Below are positions 35,858 through 47,712 of a DNA stretch of 50,270 nucleotides, in pieces. The notes under the pieces were generated by a model. The model saw nothing but the letters and a program-made list of their open reading frames with translations. It was not told the origin of the DNA and made no database searches. The stretch comes from Thermomucor indicae-seudaticae (taxonomy: Eukaryota; Mucoromycota; Mucoromycetes; Mucorales; Lichtheimiaceae), in contig JSYX01000223.1 of the NCBI GenBank assembly GCA_000787465.1, positions 1 through 50,270 on the forward strand, given 5' to 3'. Numbering within the stretch: position 1 is the first letter of the stretch; every line of letters starts with the position of its first letter. A program made the translations under genes and the position numbers.

Positions 35858-36494
35858 GAGGTCTGGTCAAAAACCTATGCTCCTCTTTTTTAATCTCAAT
35901 TTTCTCGATTTTTGCCTTCACGAACCACCCTGAAATGTTTACACATAAACTTTAGCATATATTCTTTTGCATACTAAAGCTCTCGAAGCGTTTCAAATAG
36001 TTTACAACAGACTTCATATAGTAGGGAAAACCAAGGGTCCAAAAAACACGGAAGAAATCAGGGTTTAAATAGCACAATTACGCTGTGCAGTTGTCCTGTT
36101 TCTTCTGCAATCCATGTGGAATCCTCAGCTGTTTATTTCTGATTTCAGAATATGACGGCATTCTGTGCCATGCGTTCCCCAATGTCAGAGGCCTTAGTAA
36201 GAAGCCTCGGGGATTTGAGGGCTGTTACTCGTGTCACGAAGAAGCTATGCTTCTTTAAAAAGGCATGTACATTCAGGACAACGAACAATTCGTTTGCCGA
36301 CATGGCAGCGCGATCGCGTTTTGACGCTTGTACTTTCATTTCACAACAATGTAGCTTTAAGAAAAGTGGTCGACGCGCGTCTCAGAAATATTTTTTATTA
36401 ATACTTCACTCTTGGGTTACTATACGAAAAAGAAGAAAAACGACAAAAACTGCTGAGATGAAAAAAAGAGGAGCATAGGTTTTTGACCAGACCT
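35858..36494. mobile_element. Non-autonomous TIR element (MITE-like, Tc1/mariner style)
   Basis: Sequence at 35859-35891 (starting AGGTCTGGTCAAAAACC) is repeated in reverse complement at about 36461-36494, more than 30 bp nearly perfect. Weaker similarity continues inward (CATCTCA against AATCTCA). The core GGTCTGGTCAAAAA resembles Tc1/mariner ends. TA dinucleotides lie at both borders (35856-35857 and 36494-36495), consistent with the TA target of that class, though the two ends are offset by about two bases. The 0.57-kb interior has no transposase. This is a non-autonomous copy that would need an enzyme supplied from elsewhere. Confidence 0.75.
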
Positions 36495-37864
36495 ATATGA
36501 TCATTAATTGATCAAAATGCCACGGCATATCATTCTCACGAAGCGCTTGATCTGGTATATCCCTCCAATACTCATATTTTATGCATCACCACAATGAGTC
36601 GATACAATGAAGCAACACGAAACAGTATATAATGAGCGATCTCCAATCCGTCTTTCACATTTTCATAAGTCCTGACCCTAACATAGAGTACATCACACTG
36701 TCATCTACTATGAACTCTCTTTTCTTTGTACAGTCTGGATACATTTTTCCGTCTTGCGCTGAACACCGACCTGGCGACACCACAACATGGCTTATGGAAA
36801 TGTTCGCGTTGAACGAGTACGTAACGAAACCCGCCAGGCCAAAAAAATTCTTCTGCAAAGCTGACTATACTCTAGTAGTGGATCTCCTATACGTATCATG
36901 ATTAAGACTCATCTTCTTGCGCGAGTTGGAATCCAAGTCGGGAAGGCGCACCCTGGGAGATTGTCATAATCACAGGCAGGGCCTGGTTTGAAGACTATAC
37001 AGCCTGCGTGCAAGACGCACGCACCATTGTAGACGTTGCCAACGTTCAGAATGTCCCACGAGGTGACCACATCCCTGTACGAGTAGGAAACAGAGCACGG
37101 GCCCGTTATGGTGCGGATCTGCAGCTTCTACCTAATAGCCAGGCGTCGCATACCCGAGACCAGGTCTCCTCCAGCAGCAGACCGATTCTTCGCCGGCGTT
37201 CTAGATCTCGCAGGTACGTACGAGTCTTGACAACGATTACTGCGCTATCTAATAGAACTCCCTTAAACCCATGGGTCGTCACGCAGCCGCTCCCCAAGAT
37301 TCCGACGAAAAGTCAGGATCATTGAACCCGATCATCACGATAACCAACAAAGAATTCGATGTGAGGCCATTTCGCGGCAAAGAAGATCAGCTACTTCTTC
37401 GTCATGCAGCCGACCAAGCCGTGTGTCCGGCCCCTCCTCCACGTCGGGCAGGCCCCTTCCAGTCTACCCTTACGGCCCAGACTTTTTCGCTACCTTCGGC
37501 AAACAGCTCAAAGAGCTTGAGGCCTCTGGGCGGCAACAATTTGAGCTACTTCATCGACACGCAGCCCATGCTCCACGTCAGGCAGGCGCCTTCCAAGCAA
37601 CCGTTGCTGCCCGGACCTTTTCGCTACGTCAGGCATAGCCTAAAGCGCCCAGCGACCACAACAGTATCCCTCGATCTACTGGGATCCGATGACGGAAGGG
37701 GAAGAACTTTTACTAATGAGGCACAACCAGCAGTCACCAATAAACGCAACGAAGCGCTCCACATAGTCATTCAGCAGCAGCTTCATTCTTATATCACAAA
37801 ACCTTGGACATTCATATAATTATCCTAAATAACGCCTGGTCTCATGAAACCATTTATTTACTCT
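36495..37864. other. Accessory region, degenerate coding-like sequence
   Basis: Plus-strand open stretches at 37008-37325 and 37271-37819 read as proline/arginine/serine-rich peptides with no known domain and contain an internal duplicated segment (listed separately). The neighbouring helicase relic and TIR element suggest decayed mobile DNA. Nothing firm can be assigned. Confidence 0.3.
37440..37627 (+). repeat. Two diverged 54-bp direct copies
   Basis: The segments 37440-37493 and 37574-37627 both begin CACGTC(G/A)GGCAGG and end TTTTCGCTAC and agree at about four of five positions, with 80 bp between them. They look like an old tandem duplication inside a coding-like sequence. Confidence 0.6.
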
Positions 37865-38541
37865 CTAATTGTTGGATGGCATTCGCACAAGCCTTGTTAT
37901 AAGCGATCCCTTTCTCTTATTATAACCAAAAAACAACAGATCATTCGCTTTCCTAACCCGCGACATTGCGACATATAAAAGCCCGTGATTGGGCATGTCC
38001 GAGAGACAGACTGCGGCCCGCGGAACAGTCAAGCTTTGAAGCTTGTGGATGGGGTCGTCGCGAATGCGACCAGGACCGGATAGTGGCTCCGGCTGTAACT
38101 GGTGCCATCCACAGTCCTGGTTACTATGGAGACAGGAAATGTGTCACCTGAATCCTGCAGATCATTTGTATTAATTTGGACCACGTTACACAGAGCACCC
38201 TGGGTCCACCCACGACCAGCGTTAAGGTTCCCCTGCAACATCACCGGCGCACCAATTTTCAACTTGAGTGACTCAGGGAGTTGAGTTGACTCCAATGAGA
38301 TTCGAGCCGCAATTGAGCTCCCAGCGTAATAGTCAATGGCGCCGATTTGGTGCAGCCTGCCCTCCATCCGGTCCAACTCTGCTCTCTTTACTTTGCCTAG
38401 TATCTCTAGTCGGTTTGCCGAAATTAGAAGCTTCTCTGGCCTTTCCTGCTTCCAAATACAAACCCCTTGCTTGAGGAGCCAAAAGTCAACATCGATTTCA
38501 GTCAGCCTGCGCGAAGGAAAGAGAATATCAGCGTTCCATTA
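37865..38541 (-). pseudogene. PIF1-like (Helitron-type) helicase C-terminal relic
   Basis: The minus strand encodes PSRRLTEIDVDFWLLKQG, then SLKLKIGAPVMLQGNLNAGR, the region of PIF1/RecD-type helicases where motif KxGxPVMLxxNL lies. After a change of frame near 38030-38050 come TIHKLQSLTVPRAAVCLSDM (motif V-like) and GLLYVAMSRVRKANDLLFFG (motif VI), ending at TAG 37865-37867. The frame change and the absence of the N-terminal ATPase motifs mark a broken copy. Such helicases occur as cellular PIF1 and inside Helitron transposons. No Helitron ends were recognised, so the origin stays open. Minus-strand sequence up to about 38880 may be a further eroded part. Confidence 0.72.
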
Positions 38542-39104
38542 AAAAGCTAGCGTAATAGAAATAAAAACGAATCCAAGAAAATTACTTGCTTGGCGCTTCC
38601 AATAGGATTGGTCAAACGGACCGACTTCGCTAACCCCGATCGATATGTCGAGCCATACCCTTCGGGATTGTCAAGCTCGTGCATCAGCTGGAGGTTTTTC
38701 TCCCAGCCTTTTACGGGCTGTAATCAAGTCATTCCTTCGCCCGCGGCTTCGAAGCGTACTACTTTGAAGCCAGCGTACCAATCTATTGAAGGACGCGAAT
38801 ATGTGCTTATCCAACGCGGACATTACAGCGACAGTCTATACCAACCAGGAAAAAGCCAATAAAAAGAAAGATGTCCAGTGAGACTCAAAAAGAGATCAGA
38901 CACCATTTTTGAGAGGATTGCATTTCCATTTTATACAAGAGACAAGGATACACGAATTCGTTGCACCGTCAAACGAGAAATCGCTCACTCATGAGGGCAA
39001 AAGTGATTTGAAGAGGCAACGTAGCATACGGGCGCAATCGAGTATGAGAACCAAGCGTCAAAAAGGTCTTCACAGACTCAAATTGAAAAGGAAAAGTCCC
39101 ACTG
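38542..39104. other. Intergenic or eroded helicase upstream part
   Basis: Minus-strand peptides such as SRGRRNDLITARKRLGEK and LDNPEGYGSTYRSGLAK at 38590-38830 look coding-like but occur in different frames. They may be remains of the helicase gene. Nothing else recognised. Confidence 0.3.
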
Positions 39105-40175
39105 TTATTTGCAGTATCTGTCTGATTTGACTTTACTTCGACGATCCAGCATGGCCTCTGCTAGACGACCTTCTTCTTTGGCCTTTCGAAGACTCTTTGC
39201 ATCCTCGGAAGTCAGGTGAATCCGACCGCCACCCCACGACTGGTATCGTTTTCTAATAGTAGTAGTGATGATGATGATGATGATGATGGTTAGTATGATC
39301 CTATAGAATGAATAAAATACTCTCGTTGCCACTTACACATTCTCTAGCTCTTGAGCTGTGGGATCGATCTTTTCCTTCTTTTCCTTTTTGACTTTTCGTT
39401 TAAACCGAGCTTGGCAATAGACGCGAAAGGTTTCGCAAAAGCCAACATCATCCGAGTCGGCACGGATCTTGAAACCTAGCAAGGAAGGCAACATGGGTGA
39501 GTTGGAGAACCCTTTCTCTACGTACCACCACTAGGTAGGCTGAATACCTCCTCCTGCTATTTCGTCGACCATCATGAATTTTCCATGCGCATTCTGGAAC
39601 GCGACCCCGGCGTCGGTGATACTTGGGTTCCATTCCTCGAGTCCAGAGATCGCCTCGCGGTCTGCGGTGACGACGCCAAACTTGTCGCTGGAGAGATACT
39701 TTTGGTGGCATGATTTGAAGGTGAATGTGTTTGTTGTGCCAATGAGTCTGGCGCCGACAAAGACCTGGTTGACGATGGTGGGTTCGGTGGCGGGCTGGTC
39801 CGGCGGTAGAGGGTAGGCCAGCAAGCGATCGTCTTCGTCCACTGTAAGGCACACGGTGGGATCGCTTGGATGAGTGATAAACAACGGACCTACGAGATCG
39901 TCCACACTCTCGACTCGCACCCAGCCTGTGTGCATAGCATACATTATAAGTCAAAGGGTCATTCATTATTCTGTCTCCTCCCAACTTGCCTTGATCAGTC
40001 CCATCGGCTTCTGTTGGATCATTCGTTTCTGCATGTGTCCGCTTCCGTTTCTTTTTCCTTTTTTCCAGCGCTCGTAAGAAGAACGCTGTATGCGATGGGC
40101 GCTTGCATGTACTTACTTGTGCTCCTTGTCTCCTTTAAACGTGAGCTTCCCTTTTTTGGGGACCTTGTCAGCCAT
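39105..40175 (-). CDS. FRG1-like protein
   Basis: Homologue of FSHD region gene 1, a nuclear/nucleolar actin-bundling fold protein linked to RNA processing. Exons 40175-40117, 40057-39990, 39925-39548, 39475-39337 and 39252-39105 give 263 residues, like the human protein. The N-terminus is lysine-rich (MADKVPKKGKLTFKGDKEHK). The fascin-like beta-trefoil includes GWVRVESVDDLVGPLFITHP, TFKSCHQKYLSSDKFGVVTA, REAISGLEEWNPS and NAHGKFMMVDE. The C-terminal hallmark is KRYQSWGGGRIHLTSEDAKS followed by EAMLDRRSKVKSDRYCK. The intron 39926-39989 has a GC donor (GCAAGT), and the last intron contains a (GAT)n tract. Confidence 0.9.
39260..39290. repeat. GAT/ATC microsatellite inside an FRG1 intron
   Basis: A run of about seven GAT units next to a few GTA units lies in the last FRG1 intron, just upstream of the acceptor on the transcribed strand. 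It is a simple-sequence tract. Confidence 0.7.
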
Positions 40176-41570
40176 AAAGGAAAAGACTCTGTAACGGGTC
40201 AAGCAGACGAAAAAGAAAAACCCTTGAATCTTTCCCGCGCTTTTTAATTGGGTTCTGCTCAACCAACTGTAAAGCTACGGCCTTATTGGCAAACATGTCG
40301 TATAGGAGGGACGCTCACTGGCTAAGCCAAAATAGAGCGATAAGGTAATTTTCGCATAATGGCTGTGAGAGTTTATGCATGCTGATATCGCTTCGACCAA
40401 AGACAATGTCTATCCGAGAAATGAAGCAGTTACAGGCATACCAACCGCAACGAACGTTAATTTAGACCGACCTAGCTAGGCTCCTGCCAAGCGTTAGCAA
40501 ATGCATCTAGCTTTTTCGAGACAGTTGTTGTTGTTGGAAGGTTTAGTAATGGACCTGCTTCCTTGAGCAACCCATTTTGGTGGTCTCGTGGGCTAGTAAG
40601 GTTTCTGCTGCCACTACTAGCTGGTGGACCCGTGTAGCTTATCGACTTGTAGAGATGGCCAATAAAGCGCTTTCTGCTTAAAGCCAATGGTATGTAGATA
40701 GTAAACAAGAACAGTGTTAGCTGAGGCAAGGTTGTTCCAATGCCACGAATCTTGCATAGAGCTGGGTGCTGAGGGATTCTTCAATAAAACAAAAAATTAC
40801 TGAACAACGGTACCTTTCCAGTGTATACGAATGATCAGCAACGCCAAGGCGCAACAACCAGTACAGCGTATGTCTTTGTAGGAAAGACAAGTCGCTACAA
40901 AACGCAATGGGGAGTGCGCAGAAGAGGAATAGTGCAGGACTGGAATCCAGCTATTTGGATCATCCAATGGGCCCGAAAACAGGTGTATTGCCGAGGTTGG
41001 CAAACCAAGCCTAGCGTTACAAGACATGACTTGTACCTAAAACTACCTCTGCACGAATACCGAACAGTCAATACGCTCTTGAGGTATATAAAACTGCGGT
41101 TGGTTTTGCACGCAAGACAGACAATGAAGGTCTTTTATTGGTACGATGAATGTTGTTTCCAATGGCAAGGGTATCTTATGCATCGGAGTGGCCATGCCCA
41201 CCACTTTTGTGGTGAGCTTTACGGGTAAGTGCAAATGATTGTTTGAAGCAAAATGACAGATGGACTGGACCGTATATTCTGAATTCTCTTTGCTGCAAAT
41301 GATCGTATCCCTTTCCCGTCAATTCATTTTGTTTTCTCTGTGCAAAATCTTTGTATATCAAAGTTTAGTTTAATAAACCTGTAAAGAGAGACCCTGTGGT
41401 CAATGCAAACGTGCTTTGAGCTTGAAACCCCGTTCTTGGAGAATGAACACGTGTCATGGAGCAATCTGTATGCTGCTCTTTTGACGGGCAACAAAGCTCC
41501 TGTTTGTTTTGTTTTGTTTTTCCTCGATCACTCCATTCAGTTTTATATAACCACCCATTGCTGGTCGACC
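40176..41570. other. Intergenic, 1.4 kb, between divergent FRG1 and F-box genes
   Basis: A 135-codon plus-strand open stretch (40821-41228) and a minus-strand one (40472-40729) exist, but neither has a recognisable domain or splice context. Promoters for both flanking genes must lie here. Confidence 0.35.
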
Positions 41571-42536
41571 ATGGCAGGGGCAGCATGGCGGCCAGACACG
41601 AACAAGATTCCGGTCTTGCCCAATGAACTCTTGATGCAAGTGGTGATGTTTACCCAACCTAGCGATCTAGGCGTATTTCTTTTTGTATGTAGGTACACAA
41701 ACCAGCTCGTCAGTCAGCGCGTCTATCGGAAAGCGATTTTTCCGGATGCAGCGTCGACGACAGATATCGTGAATTTCTGCCGCAAGTACGGCCAATCTTT
41801 GAAGACAATGAAACTCCCGCAGGGACGCTATTTTCCAGACGCATTTTTCATCTTGATCTCGCAGCTATGCCCGAACCTGACCTTTCTTCAATCGAGCATT
41901 ACGCCACGGCAACTTGCCCATCAACTGATACCTGGATGTCCAGCCTTCGCCAGCTTTATGCTGACGCATGTGCCATCGCGCGATAAAGAAGCGATCGAGA
42001 ACCTGGACCACTGCCCGATCCCCTGCTGCTCATCGTATTATGTGCTTCCGACGACGGAAAACGGTCCGATGACGCGGATCTCCCACTATTTCCATCATCC
42101 TGGCGCGCTGCGGAACGCGATTCTGCCTACGTTTGGGTCGGACCTCCTGTCGCTGACGCTGAATCCGTTCGACACCCTGACGGCGCCGGTGGCGCGGTTG
42201 ATCGTCTCGAGATGCCCGCAGCTGCGATACCTTGTTGCACCGACGGTTAAGGCAGAGGGATTGTGGATGTTGCTGCGGTTTAGTCCAACGCTTGCGGCGG
42301 TGATTGTGGGATATCACGAAGAGGGAGAACCTGTGGTGCATCATCATCCTCAGAGCATGTTGGGAAGTAACATGTTGCAGCAAAAAATCGATGAAGAAAA
42401 CGAAAGCGCTGTTGCGACGATCGAACACTATAAGCGAGTGTGGTGCGTGCATCCTCGTATCATTGAACGGTACGATCCTCTAGAGGGTCTGCAAACATTC
42501 AAATCATGGCATATTGGCATCATACCAAGGGAATAA
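41571..42536 (+). CDS. F-box-like protein
   Basis: Intronless open frame of 321 residues from the ATG at 41571. Residues 12-50 (KIPVLPNELLMQVVMFTQPS, then LGVFLFVCRYTNQLVSQRVY) match the F-box pattern, a Skp1-binding motif of SCF ubiquitin ligases. The rest has leucine-rich-repeat-like segments (FILISQLCPNLTFLQSSI, DLLSLTLNPF, RLIVSRCPQLRYLVAPTVKA) but not a clear repeat array. It would act as a substrate adaptor, but the substrate is unknown. The frame is open upstream to 41403 with another ATG; the ATG at 41571 is preferred because the upstream part is hydrophobic and unlike the family. Confidence 0.65.
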   Translation: MAGAAWRPDTNKIPVLPNELLMQVVMFTQPSDLGVFLFVCRYTNQLVSQRVYRKAIFPDAASTTDIVNFCRKYGQSLKTMKLPQGRYFPDAFFILISQLCPNLTFLQSSITPRQLAHQLIPGCPAFASFMLTHVPSRDKEAIENLDHCPIPCCSSYYVLPTTENGPMTRISHYFHHPGALRNAILPTFGSDLLSLTLNPFDTLTAPVARLIVSRCPQLRYLVAPTVKAEGLWMLLRFSPTLAAVIVGYHEEGEPVVHHHPQSMLGSNMLQQKIDEENESAVATIEHYKRVWCVHPRIIERYDPLEGLQTFKSWHIGIIPRE

Positions 42537-43043
42537 TAGGCATATACCTCGACAACGGACACGATTCCCCCATTAATACAAGTACATTTGTTCTTTGCAA
42601 TATCAGGCATCTGTTTCTAATGATCTCACTTTGCAACAAAAGATTGATGATTGCATTCGTCATTTGTTCACATTAGCGGCAATCGTCCGTCGTTGTTATT
42701 ACGGTTAGATATATAGTTGTGCTGACGTACGCCGCATAGACAAGGGCACCAAGTTCCCTCGTTTTCATTGATGGGGGTGTGCGGGGGGAAAGAACCAAGC
42801 GAATGCGATTCGGAGTTGAGCATACCCACACCGACATGGCAATAAGACAGAGCCAACAGCGAAACGGGCATTTTTTCTCTGGCATCTGGAACGGTTTTAT
42901 TTTCAAGTGGAAGAATCAAAGAAAATTTACGGTTTGGCTCAGCCAGTTGAAGCTTTCTGTCAGATTAGAAACGGCGCTGAGCTCCCTATGAACAATCATT
43001 TTACCGACATTTCAAAGATTCCAAAGTCAAGGAGCAAAGGATC
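42537..43043. other. Intergenic between F-box and CCR4 genes
   Basis: Contains the CCR4 promoter and leader. No other signal recognised. Confidence 0.35.
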
Positions 43044-45425
43044 ATGTCGTTTGACAGGGAAAGCGAGACACCACCCCCAGCAGCATTGAATAATTTCTCC
43101 GGGCTTCACGGGCATTCTTTACAGATGTTATACAACACTTCATCAGCAGCACCTGTTAATCTGCAGAGACAGGCCCGTACAGCTTCGCCAGCACCACCGC
43201 CAATCTCGTCCCCATCAGCAGCGGGTTATCCGTTCCCCATGTACTCGAACAACACCAACAACAGTTATGCTCGATATCCAGTCTCGAAAATGCCACCGTC
43301 GGGGCAGCAACAGCCACCCAACTTGACACCGGCTATCCACCCTACGGATGCTACCCTCTCAGGCACAGCAGCAACCTCAACGCACGTCGCCCGACAGCTT
43401 ACGTACGCACAGATATCACGGAATTCGTCGTCACCTCACCATCACGCTCGGACCGCGGCAGCCATGGCACGAAACGCCCCGGTTGCGTCCACGGTGACGA
43501 TCACGGATCCCAATAACCCGAACAAGACCTTGAATGGATTGCTGGGCAAGAATAACAATAATAACAAGCAGCAGGACGAAGATAACCGGGCAGGGGCGAA
43601 ACCGGCCTCAAGGGCGGCAGCAGCGGCGGGGACATCTTCGCAGAGTTGGACGACGCTCGATATGGGCGGGATGGGTTTAAAGAATCTGTCGAGAGCTTTG
43701 TATTCGTATACATTTTTGACGATGCTGTACATCAATCATAACAACCTGACGTATCTGGACCCAGCGATCTCACGACTGACGAATCTCAAGACGCTTGATG
43801 TGTCTGGCAACAAGCTGACGTCGATTCCGCCGGAGTTGGGACTCTTGATCAATCTGCGTGAATTGCTCATGTTTGATAACAAATTGGTGACGTTACCGAG
43901 CGAACTGGGTACTCTGTATCAGTTGGAGACGTTGGGATTGGAAGGGAATCCGATTCAGCCGGAAATCAAGAACTTGTTGCTTAAAGAAGGGACGGCAGCG
44001 GTGATTCTGTCGTTGAAAGAAAATGCACCGGTGGGTATGCCACCGCCCCAGAGAGAATGGATTACTTTGGAAAGTGCAGCAGCCGGACCAGATGACCAGA
44101 GAGGTTCGTGCTAAAGCATTTAGCGTATGGTTTCTACGTGATCTGACGATTGTGCCTAGTAGATAGGATTTCGGTGCTGTGCTACAACATCTTGTGCCAG
44201 AAATATGCAACCAGCCAAGCCTATGGGTATACGCCGTCTTGGGCGCTGACTTGGGACTACCGAAAAGAATTGGTGATATCAGATATCCTTCGATGGAACG
44301 CGGACGTGATCTGTCTGCAGGTATGAGCACTGTTCGGTACAGAGATGGAAGTATTGGGCACTCAGGGTCATCTTGTTGAATAGGAGCTGAGCTTGGAGCA
44401 GTACGAGGAGTTATTTCGGGACGAACTCAAGCAAAGAGGAGATTATGATGGCGTATTCTATCCGAAATCTCGTGCTAAAACCATGTCCGATAAGGAGCGC
44501 GGGCAAGTCGATGGATGTGCGACGTTTTTCAAGGCATCAAGGTAAATAGATGTGACAAGTGTGTATGAATGAATGATGACTGAAAAATTGGCTAGGTTCA
44601 AATTGGTTGAAGAGCATCTGCTGGAGTACAGCCAAAAGGCATTGCAGAGGACAGACTTTAAGAACTGCGATGATATATACAACCGAGTGATGACCAAGGA
44701 CAACATTGCAGTGATGACGATGCTGGAGAACAAGGAGACCATGGCACGCGTGCTTATTGCAAACTCACATATTCATTGGGATCCTTCGTTTGCGGACGTG
44801 AAGCTTGTCCAAGTCGGCATGCTGATGGATGAAGTTGAAAAGTTTGCCTCGAAACATCTTTCACCGCCAAGCTCAAGCCCAGATGGACCGACGTATGCGT
44901 CGATATCCAAACTACCGACGATCATTGCGGGCGATTTCAACTCGACGCCAGAGTCTGGAGTTTACGAGTTTTTATCCAAAGGAGTAGTGAAGCAAGATCA
45001 TGACGATTTTGGAGATCATTTGTATGGCGACTATACGACGGACGGGCTTTCGCACCAGTTGTCGTTAAAGAGCGCTTATGGACATATTGGCGAGTTACCG
45101 TTCACCAACTACATCCCTACGTTCAAAGGCGTGCTGGACTACATTTGGTATTCAACCAACACGCTCGACGTTCTTTCGCTTTTGGGGCCAATTGACAAGG
45201 ATTATTTGAGTAAAGTGGTTGGCTTCCCGAATGCTCACTTTCCTTCAGAGTAAGTAATGGCTGCTTGATTGAGACTGACTGGCTTGCTTGCTGACTTATA
45301 TCTATAGCCATATCCCGATTATGGCAGAGTTCAAGTTCCGGGCACCTCGACCAGAAAAAGTGGATGAACCCAACTTTGGTCGTCGTAAAGAGAATGACAA
45401 TGACCGTTCAAATAGACCATCTTAG
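43044..45425 (+). CDS. CCR4: CCR4 deadenylase (CCR4-NOT nuclease subunit)
   Basis: Poly(A)-shortening exonuclease of the CCR4-NOT complex. Exons 43044-44103, 44163-44320, 44384-44541, 44596-45249 and 45308-45425 give 715 residues. A low-complexity N-terminus (Ala/Pro/Asn/Ser-rich) is followed by leucine-rich repeats at about 210-310 (FLTMLYINHNNLTYLDPAIS, LKTLDVSGNKLTSIPPELG, LRELLMFDNKLVTLPSELG, LETLGLEGNP), which bind NOT1/CAF1. The endonuclease-exonuclease-phosphatase domain starts ISVLCYNILCQKYATSQAYG, with TWDYRKELVISDIL. The metal-binding Glu follows CLQ (about 407, across a splice junction), then come GDFNSTP (Asp about 572) and SDHIP (Asp-His 677-678, across the last junction). All catalytic landmarks are present. 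Confidence 0.94.
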
Positions 45426-45665
45426 AACCAAAAAAGTCAGAGTTGCGCGTTTTCGGTTATGTTTTGTGATCCCTCCTCGTATTCCCGCCCGCCCTTCCCT
45501 CTAACCTTCCTTCCCGTCATGTCCTACGATTCTGGGTTAGCTTGCTTCAGTGTATATTTTCTTTTTTTGTTTTCTTTTTGTTTTTAATTGAGCTCAATGC
45601 CACATCTCAAGTCGTGTACCGAGGCGGGAAGATGAGAGGAACGTTTATTGATAGGCTGTGAAAGG

Positions 45666-46981
45666 CTAGGCTGTGGAAGAGGAGGAGGAAGAAGAAGATT
45701 CGGTAGTACCAGAAGCGATCCATCGATCGTGAATATGTACAAGCTCTGGAACTATCTTGCTTTCTATCTCGACGCCTGCGTCCATCTCGGCAGGTGAGAG
45801 AGATAATTCGCGTTCACTGGAATTCATAATGAGAGTCACTTTTTGTTTCCGGGTCGCCAGCATGTTGCCAATGACGACCTGATGTCCATAACGTTTTAAA
45901 GCTTGGCGCGCTTTTGGTACAAGCAGGTTAACATCTGTTTCGAGCTAGTTCTTGTCTTTGAGCACGACAATTCTTTTGTTTTTCTTCAGTTCTTGTTTGT
46001 TTTACCTTGAAAGAGACAATGAGGCCTTTGGCAGCCCAGATACTGACAAGGGGTTTGAGGAACTTTGGGACTTGATCCAGGGTCAAGGTCAAGGCACCAT
46101 CTTGCGACTGGATCTTGTGTTCAGCCTATATAGAAAAAATCATTAGGTGGAAGCTAGGTAGATGGGGAAAGTGTGGGTATAACCTGCCATTTTCTGCGAG
46201 GGAATAAAAAAGTCGCTGACAGCGGCTGCAAGATAGTACATGACTTTTTGCTGTAACCGAGCCAAGATGCGCGTACCGCTTTGGAGCTTGAAGAGGTAGT
46301 CGGAAAGGGTGACGAAATCCAAGAGCAAGATTCGGCTCTCTTGTCTCGCCTTCCTATATTTTGTGATGGTCTTGTGCATTTCCGCTGCGTACTGAGGATC
46401 GACTAGAGAGAGAAAAACCGTTCTGGATGAGAAACTGGAATAAGACATACAGTCGACTTGGACCACAGACCACACAGGGAACCGTCGTCTTTGGGTACCA
46501 GGTAGTCCAAGAAAGCTCTGTCTGGATGATGGGTATAATGGCGATGATAGGGTTCCAGGCTAAACTGACGGTGCATAAAGACGACGGCGTATCCGGCTTC
46601 GAGAAAGTATTCAGCCGATGCCGCACCGCGGGTGCCATTGCTAAAATTGTCAATGAACCTGACCGTCTGATTTTCCAAGGGCACGGTGGTGCCTCCACTC
46701 TGATAATAACGCAAGCTCAATATCCATTTTCTCTTAAGACAAGGGAAGTGGGAGGGGAGAAATTTTATTACCGTGATAAAAACAATGCGACTGCCGAGTT
46801 GTTCATGATGATCGACAAAGGCGGTCAGCTTGGCTTCAAAATCTGGCAGATTCGCAGGAGGCTTGTTCATTTGAAAGTAGACCTCGGGATCAATGACGCC
46901 TTGGCCATTATCCAGAAGCTGGTCTGTCGTCGTCGTCGAAGAAGGTGCCATGGGGTACGTTTGTTGCACAATCGTGTCCAT
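45666..46981 (-). CDS. CAB2: Phosphopantothenate-cysteine ligase (CAB2/PPCS)
   Basis: Second-step enzyme of coenzyme A synthesis from phosphopantothenate. Exons 46981-46772, 46699-46471, 46402-46188, 46125-46006 and 45944-45666 give 350 residues. Motifs are [65 protein letters not shown], then [47 protein letters not shown] and the end [11 protein letters not shown]. The intron 46126-46187 has a GC donor (GCAGGT): splicing there restores the conserved MAEHKIQS across the junction. The second intron (46403-46470) is the least certain. Two ATGs (46981 and about 46951) could start the protein. A serine-rich end is fungal-specific. Confidence 0.9.
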
Positions 46982-47712
46982 TCTTACTAACCGATATTTT
47001 GGTCGGAGAGAACGGAGACCTTCTTGATCCTCCACACCCACACAGAAGAAGAATAAACTCCATGAAAGGAGCTGCTTCATAGTTGCGTACGAAGCATGCT
47101 TTTGTCAGGTTATCTTTGCAGTTGAAAGATCATATTGTTCCCATGATTTCAAATGAGAACCCTGTAGGTTTAATTAATAATGATACCGAGGGCAGAAAGC
47201 TTACGGTATGAATATACGGGGAGCTTGCTGCATGACCATAACGGGCTATCAATTGTCTGTCCAGACATATTAAACCAAAAAAGCTGAAGGAATCGAATGT
47301 GGAAGCTCGACCAGAATGTTGGTAACGTTCACGAGATCTTTTGGCTGAAGAAACGTCCAATGTCATAGTCTTTGTCGACAAATATCCTGTTTGAAATGAA
47401 ATCACTTTTGTCCAGAAAACAATGACCTTTCTCAAAAGAGAAAACCGGGATTAGTCTTCTTTCTAAAGATATGAAAGAGTACTATGCATGTTTTTGGTAT
47501 CTCGAAAAGACTAGCGAATCGAGTCTTTCTATCCGTTGTGCCAACTAAAAGGCAATTACAGGGTTTCCTGGGATGACTGTCGCGTTGTAAGATCCTCGGC
47601 TGTCGCACAAAGATAGGAAACCTTGGCTCTTTCCATTAAAGCCCGTTGACTTGTTTACGGAGCTTGCTTGGCGCAATGATCTCCAATTTCTCTTCTACTT
47701 CAACGTGACAAA
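46982..47712. other. Intergenic, 0.7 kb, between PPCS and transposase relic
   Basis: Should contain the PPCS promoter on its left side. Terminal inverted repeats of the transposon were looked for by eye near 47500-47712 and not found. Confidence 0.3.

Noticed and set aside
40821..41228. 135-codon open frame in the FRG1/F-box intergenic region
   Set aside because: No domain, no splice context, and an equally open frame on the opposite strand; probably fortuitous.
42030..42452. Antisense 140-codon frame over the F-box gene
   Set aside because: Arginine-rich shadow frame of a GC-rich coding region.
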